From Gordionus sp. m RMFG-2023 (taxonomy: Eukaryota; Nematomorpha; Gordioida; Chordodea; Parachordodidae), in the NCBI RefSeq assembly GCF_954871325.1, contig NC_088775.1:13617561-13681560 (forward strand): a stretch of 64,000 nucleotides of DNA. Direction: 5' to 3'. Position 1 is the first letter of the stretch. Each line of letters begins with the position of its first letter. A model generated the notes under the pieces. The model made no database searches. It was not told the DNA's origin and saw only the letters and a program-made list of their open reading frames with translations. Shown here in pieces: positions 10,371-22,944 of the stretch. Made by a program: the position numbers and the translations under genes.

Positions 10371-13020
10371 AAATTTAATAAAAATTGACCTGATTACCTC
10401 ATCTCAGCACTTGCGCTAGCTTATCAAGACATAACTTTATAATTGTAACGCATATTTCTTTATCAATGCATCGCAATATATGTTTTTCAAATTATCATAA
10501 ACGCAATGCTTAAACATTGCGCGTTTGTATTAATGAGGCCTTTATTTTAGTGAAAATTTGGGAGTTATAATTTCTTTATAAATGTTGTCCAAAGGAGTGT
10601 GCACTATCATTTAGCAAATTCCAAAATTCAACATAATTGAAAACTATGCTCTATTTTCTCATTGACTAAAGCAGTTTTACCTATATAAAGAAAATCATAA
10701 AATTCTCATAGAAGTTCTATAACAGTAAATTTAACTTTTTAAAAGCCAAACCATATGGAGAAGGATGGCTCTATATACTGAAAAATAAAACCGCTTAATA
10801 AATTCTTAGCAGACCTGGCAAGGGCGAACCGGTTTTGGGCAGGGCGAGCCGGTTGACCTCTAATAATATCACAACAAAAATAGGAAATTAACTTCACTAA
10901 TCACCTTTTTTTAAAAAAATTTATCAAATATTATTTAAATTTTTTTGATTTTCGGTAATATATATAAAAAATCAATACAAAATAAGCTTATAAATAAAGA
11001 TATATTATGTTACAAAATATTAATTATGTTTTTGTTTCTCTTTGTTCACTTTTGTTTTCTAAATTCGATTTTCGTTTTAGTATATTAATAAAGTTTATTT
11101 AAATTAAATGAATTTTATAAAATAAATAAACTTACCTTGCTGAATACTCTTTCTATAGGAAAAAATATGAACATTTTTTTTTAAACTAATGGATTAGCTT
11201 AAAATAAGGCTACCAATTTTTTTTAAAAATAAATATCTAGTTAAAGGTACATATGTTTAGATACCCACATAGTTTGAACGAAATGACTCTCACAATTAAG
11301 CTATGATTAAATAAAATAATTTATTTAAGGATTCTCAAACAAAAATTCTTATGACCCCCCCCCCCCCCACTACCCCTTAATCTAAGGCTCCTGATGTAAA
11401 CCTTTAGTCATACAAAATATACATAGTGGGAATTTTAAATAAAAAATGTGCATGTCCAAACAATTTAGAAATTATTATGTCTAACTTATCTTTTCTAAAT
11501 ATAATATAATGATTTTATTGAGAATTACATTTTATATAAACCCTTAAAAAAATATTTTTTTAAAGGTATCATTTATAATTCAATAAAATAGCCATTTTTA
11601 TTCAGAAAAAAATATTATATAATAATTATGAAAAAAATTATATTTAACAATGTTTTATATCTATTATAATAAAATTAATGTATAGGCTAGTCATAGATAG
11701 TGACGCAAAGCTAATCTGTAATAGTAGGAACATAATATAGGCATAAATTAAGGGAGGGGCCCGCCATAACTTCATTTGCCCCAAGATCTTTGAGGTAAGA
11801 ATCTGATCATGTGGAATATCCACAGTGGGTGGCGTAATCAGCAGAATGATTACTTCAAAATTTTATTAAGATTATTGTAAAAATAAAAAATTTGAAATAA
11901 ATTCTTAATAAGGATTTTAGATGTAGAATAATAAATAAAAATTAAAACTTAAGAATAAAAACAATAAAAAGTGTTTCTTCCGAGTCCCATACGCGATGAG
12001 GAAGTAGCCTAGGAGAATACGTGGATCTGGGGCTGGTCCCCAGGAGTTGAGTGAATTATTTCAAATTTAAACGAGGGCGCAGTCAACGATCTCCGCAGGG
12101 GTATTGTGGTATTCTTTGCGGAAGAGGTGTTATATATATCATATGCATTATGTTTTCCCACTCATCTTTAACATGCTTATTAACATTATAGATTTTTTTT
12201 TTTTTAATCATTAGCTTAATTGTGAGAGTCATTTCGTTCAAACTATATGGGTACCTAAGCATATTTACCTTTAACAAGATATTTATTTTTTAAAAAAATT
12301 TGGTAGCCTTATTTTAAAACAAAAACATAATTAATATTTTTTAACATGATATATCTTATTTATAAGCTATGGTGTATTGATTTTTTATATAAATTATCGA
12401 AAATCAAAAAAATTTAAATAATATTGACAAGTTTAAAAAAAGTGATTAGTGAAGTTAATTTCCTATCTTTGTTGTGATAGAAGTTAACCGACTTGCCCTG
12501 TCCAAAACCGGTTCGCCCTTGCCAAGTCCATGGAGAATTTATTAAGCGGTTTTATTTTTTCAGTTTATAGAGCCATCCTTCCCCATATTGTTTGGCTTTT
12601 AAAATGTTAAATTTAAGGTTATAAAACGTCCATGAGAATTTTATGATTTTTTCTTTATCAAGGTAAGACTGTATTAGTCAATGAGAAAATAGAGCAGAGT
12701 TTTCGATTGGAATTTACTAAATGATAGTGACGCTTTTGGACAACATTTATAAAGAAATTATAACTCCCAAATTTTCACTAAAATAAAGGCCCCATTTATA
12801 GAAACGCTCTAAGTTTGAGCGTTGCGTTATTTAACGCAGTGTTATTACAATATTAAGCCAATAAATAGATATAAATTAAGATGATAGCGATATGATAAAA
12901 TTTGAAAAACATATATTGCGATGCGTTGATAAAGAAATAGGGATACAATTATAAAGTGATGTTTTGATAAGTTAGAGCAAGTGTTGAGATGAGGTAATCA
13001 GGTCAATTTTTATTAAATTT
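10371..13020. mobile_element. Foldback-like element with arms of about 0.9 kb
   Basis: 10371-11311 and 12205-13020 are reverse complements along nearly their whole length. Shared landmarks include ACCTGATTACCTCATCTCA at the outer ends, an AACCGGTTTTGG stretch midway and CTCTCACAATTAAGCT at the inner ends. The left arm carries about 150 bp extra near 11035-11190. The loop (11312-12204) holds a second copy of direct repeat A and a less AT-rich stretch near 11740-12110. I recognise no transposase and could not fix a target duplication. A foldback or other long-TIR DNA element is the best guess. Confidence 0.7.
11445..11735 (+). repeat. Direct repeat A, second copy
   Basis: Second copy of 10081-10350, inside the loop of the inverted repeat. 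It gives the order A, arm, A, reversed arm, which points to nested insertion or a rearranged tandem element rather than simple insertion. Confidence 0.7.
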
Positions 13021-13757
13021 TACTGAAAAATGCCTCTAATACCAAATTGGTTTTAGCAAAAAAAGGATTGACCTTCGAGATGTTAACCTTAGAGTTCTGA
13101 CGCCATTTTTAAAAAAAATGTAATTTTTTGCATAAATGATTATTTCCGTGTTATATTTTTTAGGAATTATTTCTCGCTATGAAAAAAGACATTGCCCTAT
13201 ATCCACGCGGAATATAAATTAGAGGTATGCAAAGCTAACCCTTTAAGAATTTTTGCAAGTTGCCGTCCAGCCTGTTAAATTGCTTATAAGAGCCGGAAAT
13301 TTAAGCAAAGTCAGGCCCGACCAGAAACTTAAGACAGTTAAAATTTTACTTAAAGTCCGACATGGCACGCATTTTTATTCGAATTTTCCTACCATTTTTC
13401 AATATAAATATTTGATATTTTCCCAAAGTCATTCTTACTCTTATATCTCTCCTCTATGACTATCTATTTCTACAACTACAGTCTTATAAATCATTCTGTT
13501 TGATATATCTGTATTGTGTGTTTGTTATTGGACAACATCATAAATAAGTTTGTTAAATATTTTTTTTTATATTATTTATAGATTTAGTATTTCAGTTAGA
13601 CAGCTCTTAAAATAAAAAGAAATTAACATATATTGTAATTTATTTTCAAATAGTAAATCAAAATAATAGCTTGAAATTTAAAAAATATATATATCAAAAC
13701 TTTAATGTCGGGGCTTGAAAATTTTACGAAAAATCAAAGATTTGCGATGTGCCAGAT

Positions 13758-13926
13758 TAGTGTTGTTAAAAGGTTCGTTTTGAGCATTTTATCCAGAATA
13801 ATATTACGCAAGCCTGAAAATTTTTTTTGTAGAAGGAACAAAGGTTAGGACATCTATTAGCGAAATCTGGAGGCTTAGGCAATATTTTTCTGACTAAAAT
13901 ATTGAGTTAGCCGTTTAACAACACTA
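13758..13926. mobile_element. TAGTGTTGTTAAA-family MITE
   Basis: Ends TAGTGTTGTTAAAAGG and CCGTTTAACAACACTA are inverted repeats. Flanks TGCCAGAT and TGCATGAT form a decayed 8-bp duplication, typical of hAT-mobilised MITEs. Length 169 bp, no ORF. Confidence 0.8.
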
Positions 13927-14639
13927 TGCATGATTTAGATTTTTTATATATTGTAATATAAATCAACATAATTCAAATTTAAAGCATTATTTTTAAGGCT
14001 AATTTTTTTTAAAGCTAATTTTATAAATAAATAAATATAAGGGTGTGCTCTACCTAGATTTTCATTTTCTTTTTATATATCTGTCTCTAAATAGCATGTA
14101 ATTTTTAGACTATAATATAAAAAAGCACATTATAATATCATCCATCTTATGTCACATCTAATAATTTTTTTTTAAATATGAAGGGGGAGGGGGGGGGGAG
14201 TGTCCTGGTTGCTCTTTGAATAAAGAACAATAATTAAAACGAGTTAAGACGCAGCCTAGCAATACAAGAATAAATTTTACTATTCAAGAATATCCTATAG
14301 AGTATATATGATTAATATTAAATTTAGCAATCTTTTAAAAAATTTTTGTGTTCCCTTTCGAAATCGCAATTTGTAAAAGCGAAAAACTGGAAAATATTTC
14401 ATGCATATTCACCAAAAATAATATTGATGTTGATAGTTAGGGAAATTAATATCAAAACCAATTGATTCTTATAATCACTAGAAAAAATGGAGATTTTTTA
14501 AATGTGAGATCTTTAGAGAATGTCTAAGAAACATTCCTAAGTTTTGCATTTTTTGCATATCTTCTTTTCGACTATGAAATATCTTTATTTTACAATGACG
14601 AGAGGTAATGGAGTAGTCCAATGCTTGGCACTCAAAAAT

Positions 14640-14890
14640 TTTTATCTGGGCCGGGCCGGGTAAAAAAATTAAGCCGGGCAAAAAAACTATTTGGCTGTTA
14701 TTGATGTGATATTTGATAGAAGTGATAATCCATAAAGTGTAATGTTTTAAATTTAACTAATCCCCAATATTATAAATAGTTGTTTATTTTGGTGTTCAAT
14801 TATATATTTTTCGGTTTAGTCTTTTATTTAAAAAAACCGGACTGGGCAACCTTAAAATTGGAAACGGGCCGGGTAGGGAAAAAATTTAAT
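14640..14890. repeat. GGGCCGGG-type repeat, decayed
   Basis: Contains GGGCCGGGCCGGGTAAAAAA at the left and GGGCCGGGTAGGGAAAAAA at the right, with an AT-rich middle. It resembles the GC-cored MITEs at 925-1293, 37114-37459 and 59992-60271, but clean ends were not found. Confidence 0.45.
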
Positions 14891-15552
14891 CAGAACTATA
14901 TACTAAATTAGGTAGCTCGCATCGTCAAATGGCAATATACAACAACTCTAAAAATAATTTATGAGTCAAAACTGATTATTAATCATCTTAACCCTTTCGC
15001 GCCCATGGATAACTTTTGGAATCATAATTTTTCAATAGTATTTTTTATGCATTAAAAATAACCACTGATAACTTTTGAAATATATTTTTAATTTTTAATA
15101 TTTGCTGTTTCGTATTTTATCAATAACTCGCTTTGTTACATATGTTATTATATCATATTATAGTTTTTCGTACCAATTTCGCGCCAAAATTTCAATTCAT
15201 ATTTCTGGTTATCAAATCTTGCTAAAAATATAAGTAATAATTTTATTATTTATCATCTTTTTAATCATTTTATGTGTTGTAAATTGAACATAATGCCATT
15301 TGGCATCATTGGTCATTTCTTGTGCACTAAAATATTTTTTATCAATAAATGGAAATTTTGGGCAAATTATTTAGGATATTTAGATTTAAAATTATCGAAA
15401 CGGAAGGGGGGGGGTAATTAGATTAGATTTTGATAATAGTTACCTATATTGATTATCTAATATCTATTAGTGGGTTTTCTTGGATATAGGGAGAGGTTCT
15501 AATAAGTATTTTATATAAATAACATGTAATATGAAATGCTTTTTATATCAAT

Positions 15553-16080
15553 ATGCATTTAGATATAACTACACTCCCCGAGGGTGATATATCTGAGGCT
15601 GATATAGAGGGCTCAGACGAAGAAGACAATTATTATTCTTTGCTGGCAGATGATTTGCCGACTTCATCTTATATTACAAATCAACTAGGCCTTGATGTGG
15701 AGCATATAATAGAAGATACTTCTATAATTAAAATAAAAGATAACCCCATGTGGTCTAAGAAAGACATAGGAAATATGAATACAGAATATATCCCTATATT
15801 AGAAATTCCTGAAGAGGATTCAACTCCACTAACATATTTTCGTAAATTTTTTGACAATCAGATAATCAGTAATTTTGTATCGGAAACAAATAATTATTCA
15901 TTCCAATGTTCCGGTAAATCTATAAATACAGATAGTGATGAAATTGAAAAATTTGGGATACATTTATATACTAGTATAGTTAAGATGCCTTCTATACGAC
16001 AATATTGGTCTGTTGAAACATCTATTCTACAAATAGCGGAAACTATGTCCTGCAACCGTTTCCTTTTGATCCGGAAATAA
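15553..16080 (+). pseudogene. piggyBac transposase, N-terminal part
   Basis: A 175-codon frame. An acidic leader (D/E-rich, residues about 8-27) precedes the PGBD domain start TPLTYFRKFFDNQI, the family ETNNYS motif, and MPSIRQYWSVET followed by MSCNRF. These match the first third of the DDE_Tnp_1_7 domain. The ATG at 15553 is the first in frame and precedes the acidic leader, so it is a credible natural start. The frame stops just after the CNRF motif, where the family would enter the catalytic core with its first two aspartates. That core is missing. Confidence 0.85.
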
Positions 16081-16099
16081 AGTCTTTATAAATGTAGAA

Positions 16100-16560
16100 A
16101 TGCCCGCAATAATTAAAAACTATAAGGGAATGGGTGGAGGAGATCTTCACGATATGCTGGTGGAGTTATATGGGACAGATATTAAATGGAAACGATTTTA
16201 TATGCGAATGGTTTTCCATTTACTGGATTCTTGTGTGGTAAATGCCTGGCTCCTATATAGACGCCATATGAAAGCGTTAAATAATATAAAATTTATGCCT
16301 TTACTGGTATTTAAATCGCAGATAGCAAAAGGGTTGATGCTTGCACGAAAGGATAATACAAAGAAAACCGGCAGACCTTCGCATAGATGTTAAAAGATGA
16401 AAAGCTATCAACATTGCCCCCATATCGGATATAAGATATGACCAAGTAGGTCATTTCCCAATGCCCGTAAGTATTAAGCAAAGGTGCAAGTATTGCGTAG
16501 AAGCCTATTCAAGAATTATTTGCAAAAAATGTAATATTTATTTATTTTTAAATAATAAAC
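16100..16560 (+). pseudogene. piggyBac transposase, C-terminal part
   Basis: Begins MPAIIKNYKGMGGGDLHDML, the family's YN-x-x-MGGVD-x-x-D box that holds the third catalytic aspartate. Next come the helical VNAWLLYRRHM region and a segment ending near 16390. Further on, in other frames, are remnants of the C-terminal cysteine-rich finger (K-C-x-x-C near 16490, then I-C-K-K-C near 16520). It directly follows the N-terminal part, so a deletion removed the core between them. Confidence 0.8.
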
Positions 16561-16774
16561 GAAATTGTTATTTGTTATTTCATATGAAATAAAATATTTT
16601 TTAAATGAACTTGCATTTTGCCCATTGATAACAATTGGAATCATTGTTTGATAGAAATACTCGAAATAAGTATTTTTGATGAAAATGTGTTATTTGTGTC
16701 TATAATAAATAACTCTTAAAAAAAAAATTTTTCATCGAGGGAAAAAAGTCGGGCGCGAAAGGGTTAAAAAGAGT

Positions 16775-16915
16775 TAAAATATCAAAAGGTTCAAACCCGT
16801 TAACATGTATCTTTAGTGGTTCAGGTTCGGATGACAAATTTATAACGGTTCAGGTACAATAAATAATAACGGTTAATACCGGTTTCACGGTTCGGTTCAT
16901 GAATTCCTGCTTTTT
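16775..16915. repeat. GGTTCGGTTC-family repeat, partial
   Basis: Contains GGTTCAGGTTCGG, ACGGTTAATACCGG and CACGGTTCGGTTCATG. It directly abuts the right TTAA flank of the piggyBac copy. One end of the repeat family described at 22385-22936. Confidence 0.45.
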
Positions 16916-17151
16916 AGTAATATATCACTTGAGTTTCTTTTTGTAAAGTAACAGTAAAAATACTCTTTAATCCATTTTAAAGATTTGCATAGTTATAAAA
17001 CTTTCAGAAGTTTAAATTTAATAACATCGGATGCTTAATTTTTGAAAATTTTATTTAAAATAGCTTATTTATTTATTTTTATTAGTTTCAGCGAATCAAA
17101 ATTTTTGATATTTTGAATAAAGCCTTAAAAAGTAAAAAAAAATTTTTAAAC

Positions 17152-17422
17152 CTTGAATTGGCTTTTTGGGGGAGTGCTTAGATCGAGAAATATTTCGAGA
17201 TTTGAGACAATATTTCCATAGACCGGAATGACTGGATATAAAATAGTTGTTCGTCTCGTTCATGTAATAGGGAATGCGCATTTTTAAAATGATCCAATAT
17301 GACGTTGACACCGCGATGCACGTCAAAACAAATCCTACGACAGTGGAAATAATAACGCCTGTGAGTATTTTTTTTTCGCTTTTTCGTATTCTTTCTTTCG
17401 CTTTTCTCGAAAGATACGGCAT
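17152..17422 (-). CDS. Claudin/stargazin-like protein, first coding exon
   Basis: Starts at the ATG at 17422 and reads for 90 codons plus one base to a donor AAG/GTTTAA. A basic N-terminus (about residues 5-18) leads into a membrane span at about residues 19-45. The first extracellular loop follows, with two N-glycosylation sites (NET at 55, NIS at 77) and the family signature GLWKYC at 67-72. In claudins and calcium channel gamma subunits GLW-x-x-C lies in the first extracellular loop; these are four-span plasma membrane proteins of junctions or channel complexes. The usual second loop cysteine is not visible here. Joined to exon 2 the loop is short. Which subfamily is unclear. Confidence 0.8.
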
Positions 17423-20400
17423 TTGTAATATTATGTAAAACTATTATGAGTAATTTTCAGAACGAATAATGATTTTTCAACTATCGTTCACCGTGAAGTT
17501 TGGGATAATTTTTTACGTTTAGCTTCAATGTTCTATTATTTTTATAAGTGATATACATTAACATATGGAATTGATGATTTGATTATAATTCTTTTTCAAA
17601 ATCTTGAAGATTGAGGTAAGAAGGAATGATTAAGAACAGAGCGTGCTTTTTTAAAAATAAATATTACCACCTTATTCTCCTGATCATCGTTATTAAGAAT
17701 GATTTTTATTCTTGGGATGCAAAATTTTCCTAATCAGACGATTTTGGATTGATGGATAATAATAGATTCAAATAATATGCAAACTTTGCAATTTGTCAAT
17801 GAAACATTTTTTTTTAATTTCGATAATTATCTGTATAATATAATAATATTAGATTCTATATATTTTGACTTTTTTTTTATTATAATCTAAATCACATGGT
17901 TGAAAAAATTTAAATAAACATTAAATTTAAAACGAAAGAAAATATTTTAAAAAAACCAACTGATTTTATTAATATTTTATTAAAATTTTTTTATATAATT
18001 TGTAACATTTTAATTTTAATTTTTTAAAACGATGTTTTATTATGGATAGATGATATCTTTGTTGGTATTTTAATAATAAAAAAAATAAATAAATTTTTGA
18101 TGAATAAACAAAAATAAATAATTAAAAGTCTTATGTTGAATGAGTTAAGGATTCTTTCGTTCGCTAGATAATTAAATTAAATATTGATTGGTTCGTGTCT
18201 GCTAAATATCTCCTCCATTCAATCTATCTTTATGAGATCCCTTTTCTTTCTCTTTTTACAATTATATTAATTAGTAATAATAAAAATAATATTCAATAAT
18301 AAATTTAAAAATTAGAATAATTTATTTTAAAAAAAGAAAACTCAATAATTTTAAATAAATTTATTGATTTGGGGGGGGGGGGGGATAATAAATACACGTG
18401 TTTATTAAGCAATAATTTTTTGAATAGAATTGGGATGGAGACTGAAGTATAAATCAGGTCGGACAACTTGTGCAAAAAATTTTTTCGAACCGGACCTTAA
18501 TTTTTTAAAAAAATTAACTTAATTGGGCATATATTGATGTCCTCTTCTTTAAAAAATTATTACACGTCGAGGTGGACAACTCGTAAAAAAAATTATTTTT
18601 AAGGATAGAGAAAAAATAATCTGAAGTTTGTTTCCTTTTCATCATAATCATTGTCGCATTTAGTAGGAGCTAAAGTATACTTAGCTCAGGGAAACCAAAT
18701 TTAAGATTAGTTATATAAATATATATGCAAACCAATGCATTAATAACTACCTAATTCTATGCTGAAGATTTAATTATTTCATTTGTATTAATTACAAATC
18801 AGCTGCTGGCATGCTATTAGTTTCCCATGTAAATAAAGCTATATTAAAGTTTTATGCAAACTTTTTTTAAAAAACAATTCAGAGTTTTCCTTTATTTATA
18901 AAAATTTCTTTTGTAGAAACCTAAAATACGTGTCACCAGCTAATTTTATTCAACAACACTTCAAAATTCATTTTAATGAATCACCAGTTTAGGCAAGTAT
19001 TATAAGTCATTGCCCAACCCGGACGGTAGAAAAAATTTGGATGAAGATGCGATCATAAATTGACACTTATATGCTAAAGTTTAAAAAAAAATGCAATTTC
19101 ACTTTAGAGTCGATCCAAACCGCTAAGATCTCTAATGTAAGAATTATATGGTGGTGACATAGTTCGTAATAATTATTCATAATTGTGAATTTTATTCCGG
19201 CGAACTATTTTTTTAAGCTTCGCACACGATGATAATATCTTTAAAATATGATTCTTGTATATTCTAAAATTTTTAATTCTGCTTAAAGTATAACTTCTTC
19301 CTATTTTTTTAAAGTCTAAAAATAACTATTAAGATACAGACACCTATTCAGAATTTTTTTAAAAAAACCAGATAGGACGCAGTTTAATATTTCTATTTCT
19401 TAAATCGGAATTGATATTTTAAGAAAATTGGGGAAAAAATATATATCTAGAAAAAAAATTCATTGTGACTCATGATAATTAAGCTAACTCCTTAATTTGG
19501 AACAAAATATTAGTATAGTTAACAGAATCCTATCAGCTATTTTGGAAGTTTTAATTAAAAAAAATAAACCCCCCTGTCTAATTTGAAAATAAAATTCTAC
19601 TATTCATGTTGCTCTTTTTTTTATATTGTCGGGCAAAAAATACGTGCCAGTCTGTTGTATTTACATAATGTAAATTCTTTTTAACAGCTGTATTAACTTA
19701 GAAAGAGGTATTTTGAATACTATTCTTAAATTGAAAAAGAAATTGTAATTTATTTAATTCTTAATATTTGATGTTTAATTTATGTGAAATAAAAATAAGA
19801 GAAAAAGATGTTGAAAATTAATTATAGGGCATCGCCATCAGTGGCTATACTCTAAAATTGAAATAAAATATTTGATATTTTTAAATATTCAATTTAAGTA
19901 AAATTTTCATAATTATATCTAGAGAAATCTTATTACAATGGAGCGTTGTTTATTCTTTTTTACTCGACTTACGAAAGGCCAGGCCTAAAAATTTGACCTC
20001 TAGAGATCTCTAGTGGTTGTTTTAAAAAAAATGAAGAGAGATTATAACAAAAGGTAATAAATTTTTTACTAATATAAAATCGGTATTTCAACAAGGTATA
20101 TCCCAATAACATTAAGTTTTATTTAGTTCTTAATTAGGTTTTTTATTTAAAAAGAAAAACTTATTATGGTATATTAATTATTTATATATATATTTTTTAA
20201 ATATAATTGAAGAAATTATGCAATTTATACTCTTTGTGTAACCAGTATCGTCTTGAGAAAAACGTCTAAATCTTCTTTGATAATTTGGACTTTTACACTA
20301 ACGTTGAGTTAGATAATGTAAAAATTGTCACGTTCCCATCCCCTAACTAAAAATTGTCCCTACTTTGTTATCCCCCTCTATCCCTTTTTTTTAAAAAAAA

Positions 20401-21263
20401 GTTTTGAATAATTTTTATTGATTAAATTACATTTTTCCCATTAATTTAAAAAATAATCGATTTTCCCCCTTAAAAATTTTTTAATCATGTTTAAAATCAT
20501 ATTTTATTTTTTTTACCTTAATCCCCCCCCCCTTCCGTTTCCACTCTTCATAAAATCTCTCAATTAATTTAATTTAAATTACAAAATTTTGAAGTATCTT
20601 CTATTCAAGCTTATTTTATATATTTTTTGAAAAAATAAAATAGAAAAGAATTTAAAAATTAAATAATTTTTTTTATTGATTTTAAAAAAATAAAAAGCTA
20701 ATAATAATAATAAAGATTTTTTATAATTAAATTAGTAAAATATGATAATTTAATTTCTTATTTCAAAGAAAAAAAAATATGAATAGATTGGGAAAAATAA
20801 TGGAATATAATCATTTTCCAAAAAGAAGAAAGGAATTTAAAAAAAAACAACCATACATTTGAAGAACCGTCTTTCCAATCCTATTTAAATGATTATTTTT
20901 TTTATAATAATATAATTTAAATTAAATCAATTTTTATTTTTCGATTAAGATCTATATCTTTTTTTATATCAAGCATTTTTAAATTATAATAAAATAATAA
21001 AGCAACTGTTTTTAATTTATTGAAAATCTTCAGACGATTTAAATCACCTGGTTCAGAAACCAAATTAAAAAAGTGATTTGTCAAAACATTATTTTTTTAA
21101 AATTAAAATACTGTATGTACAGTAATTTTTTTAATAAAGCCTTTAAGACATTTTGGTACAATCTTTTACACCTATAAAAATGCTAAACACTGACCAAATT
21201 TTATTAAACTCTTTTTTAAGGATTTACTGTGTCCCAAATCATTCTTTCATTTTCGGTCTATTG
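17423..21263. other. Intergenic, no gene seen
   Basis: AT-rich upstream flank of the claudin-like gene. It has a run of at least 12 G near 18371-18384 and scattered A/T runs. I see no exon, RNA gene or clear transposon end. A promoter for the claudin-like gene should lie near 17430-17800, but no recognisable element stands out. Confidence 0.5.
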
Positions 21264-21466
21264 TATTGAAGGTCATTATCCAGTCCGGACCGATTGACAG
21301 ACTGATCTTTTTCAGTACCACAGCCTGGGCCGGTCTTTTTAAGTTAGCTTTACTATTAAATATTATTTTAAATTTTTTTGATCAATCTTTTTTAAAGACA
21401 ATGGTCCGGTTCGATCTGAGTGCATCTGTCCGGTTAGGACCAAAGATCGGATCATGACCTTCACTA
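21264..21466. mobile_element. hAT-type MITE, 203 bp
   Basis: Ends TATTGAAGGTCAT and ATGACCTTCACTA are inverted repeats, and both flanks are GTCTATTG, a perfect 8-bp duplication. The interior is moderately GC-rich (CCAGTCCGGACCG and its inverted partner). The 63-codon frame within it is an accident of the repeat. Confidence 0.88.
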
Positions 21467-22384
21467 GTCTATTGTATAAAAATATCTTTAAAAAAATTTG
21501 ATCGGATTTTCGTTAAAATGATATTTAAAAAAATGATAAAATACTCGTAGAGGTGCAGTCATTTATAGATGCCATCAAGTTGTTTTTTAAAGAAGCAAAT
21601 GAGTGTAATTCAACTCTTCAGAATGTTATCTCAAATTCTTTTGTATAATAAAAGGATTCATATCTATTTTTTAAGGCAAGAACCTAATATTTCATCTATA
21701 TTCACTATTTTAAAAAATAATATTATAGACTTCCGGGAAATGGAATCACCTAGTATTTCGCGATTAAATCTGATTTGAGAGAAAAATCAATGACGAGTAA
21801 TAATTTCGTACTGAATAAACGGACCTAAAAAAATTACCAAAAGTGTAATTAGCATGGTTTATATATCTGGGAAAAATGTAAGGGAGTTGTGTTTTACTGA
21901 TGGCATGGCTTTACTTGAAACTACCAAGAAATACCTGTTTTTAGTAGTTTGGCTCCGCAGGGCCCGGTCATTCACCAAAATCGGCAGAAAGAAATTTACT
22001 ACCCCATCTGAAATTTACCTCTTCTCAAAAATATCATTTTAAGCGAATAAAAAAACTATCTCCTACCCCCCCCCCCCTGTTCGTATCACTATAAATAATC
22101 ATTTATAAGAAAAATTAAAAAAAGTTAATAAATTTTTTTGAAAATAACGACTATAATTTAAAATATTTAGAAAAAAAAACATTTTTATAAAAAAATGACC
22201 CAAAATTATTTTAATAAATATATAGCATAACCAAAGGTCTCAAATAAGGGGCGCTAAAGACATCTAACTTTCCCCCTAGGGAAATCTGGATACGCATATC
22301 TGATATAGTAGTAAAAAACAATGGTATATTCTCTTTAGCTCTATCATTGGCAGGGGGAGGGGTTGCATTTCATGTCGTTTTGGC

Positions 22385-22936
22385 CAGGGCTTCGAACCTT
22401 TAAGTTTAGCGGTTCGGTTCGTTTCAATTTTTAGTTAAAAAATTTTTAAAGGTTCTGTTCCATTTCTGTTTTTTTTAAGAAACCATATCAGTTCGGGTCG
22501 GTTTAGAATTTAAACGGTTTTTCTGTCCATTCCGGTTTTTATAAATTTGATTTTAAAAAAAAATAAAAATCTTTCTAATTTATATTTTTATAATTCCTTA
22601 TTTAATTTAACCATGAAGATTATTTCTTATCTAATTAACTAGTAATTTGCCTAATCTCTATTAAATTGAGTATATAAAGTAAATACAATAAACGTGTAGT
22701 TGATTGATATGAAGATAATGGCGATTTAGTTGTAATTTTAATTTGAAAAGTAATCCCTAATTTAAATTACCCCCAAGGAAAATTAAAATTTCCTATTTAG
22801 ATTAATAATTTAAAATTAACTATTTTTAGAACCTTTGTTCGGTCTTTTTATATTTTCTTTATAACGGTTCGATTATGGTTAAGAAAATTATAACGGTTTG
22901 TTCTGCTTTCGCGGTTCGATTCGGTTTGAGGCACTG
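22385..22936. mobile_element. TIR element with GGTTCGGTTC ends, 552 bp
   Basis: Flanked by GTTTTGGC on both sides, a perfect 8-bp duplication. Ends CAGGGCTTCGAACC and GGTTTGAGGCACTG are imperfect inverted repeats, followed inside by GCGGTTCGGTTCG-like runs on both arms. No transposase; a non-autonomous hAT-type element. It is the reference copy for fragments elsewhere in the window. Confidence 0.85.
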
Positions 22937-22944
22937 GTTTTGGC

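Larger units (their letters stand above)
14992..16763 (+). mobile_element. piggyBac element, internally deleted
   Basis: Flanked on both sides by TTAA, the piggyBac target site, with near-perfect inverted ends CCCTTTCGCGCCC and GGGCGCGAAAGGG. Subterminal repeats (GATAACTTTTGGAATCAT on the left, GATAACAATTGGAATCATTG on the right) reinforce the ends. It encodes the N-terminal and C-terminal parts of a piggyBac transposase but lacks the middle. At 1,772 bp it is shorter than a complete element of this type, and it cannot make its own active enzyme. Confidence 0.92.
609..17151 (-). other. Large intron of the claudin-like gene, transposon-rich
   Basis: The interval between the two claudin-like exons. 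Donor AAG/GT lies at its high end and acceptor TTAG at its low end, with matching phase. I found no further exon of this gene inside, although a very short one could be missed. The contents are listed separately: MITEs, inverted and direct repeats, a tRNA-like SINE head, a foldback-like element and a deleted piggyBac. The rest is AT-rich sequence without recognisable genes. Confidence 0.6.

Noticed and set aside
12083-12277. 64-codon minus-strand frame
   Set aside because: It lies across the inner end of the inverted repeat arm, and the other arm has no matching open frame.
21266-21457. 63-codon plus-strand frame
   Set aside because: It lies entirely within the 203-bp MITE 21264-21466, which has perfect flanking duplications.
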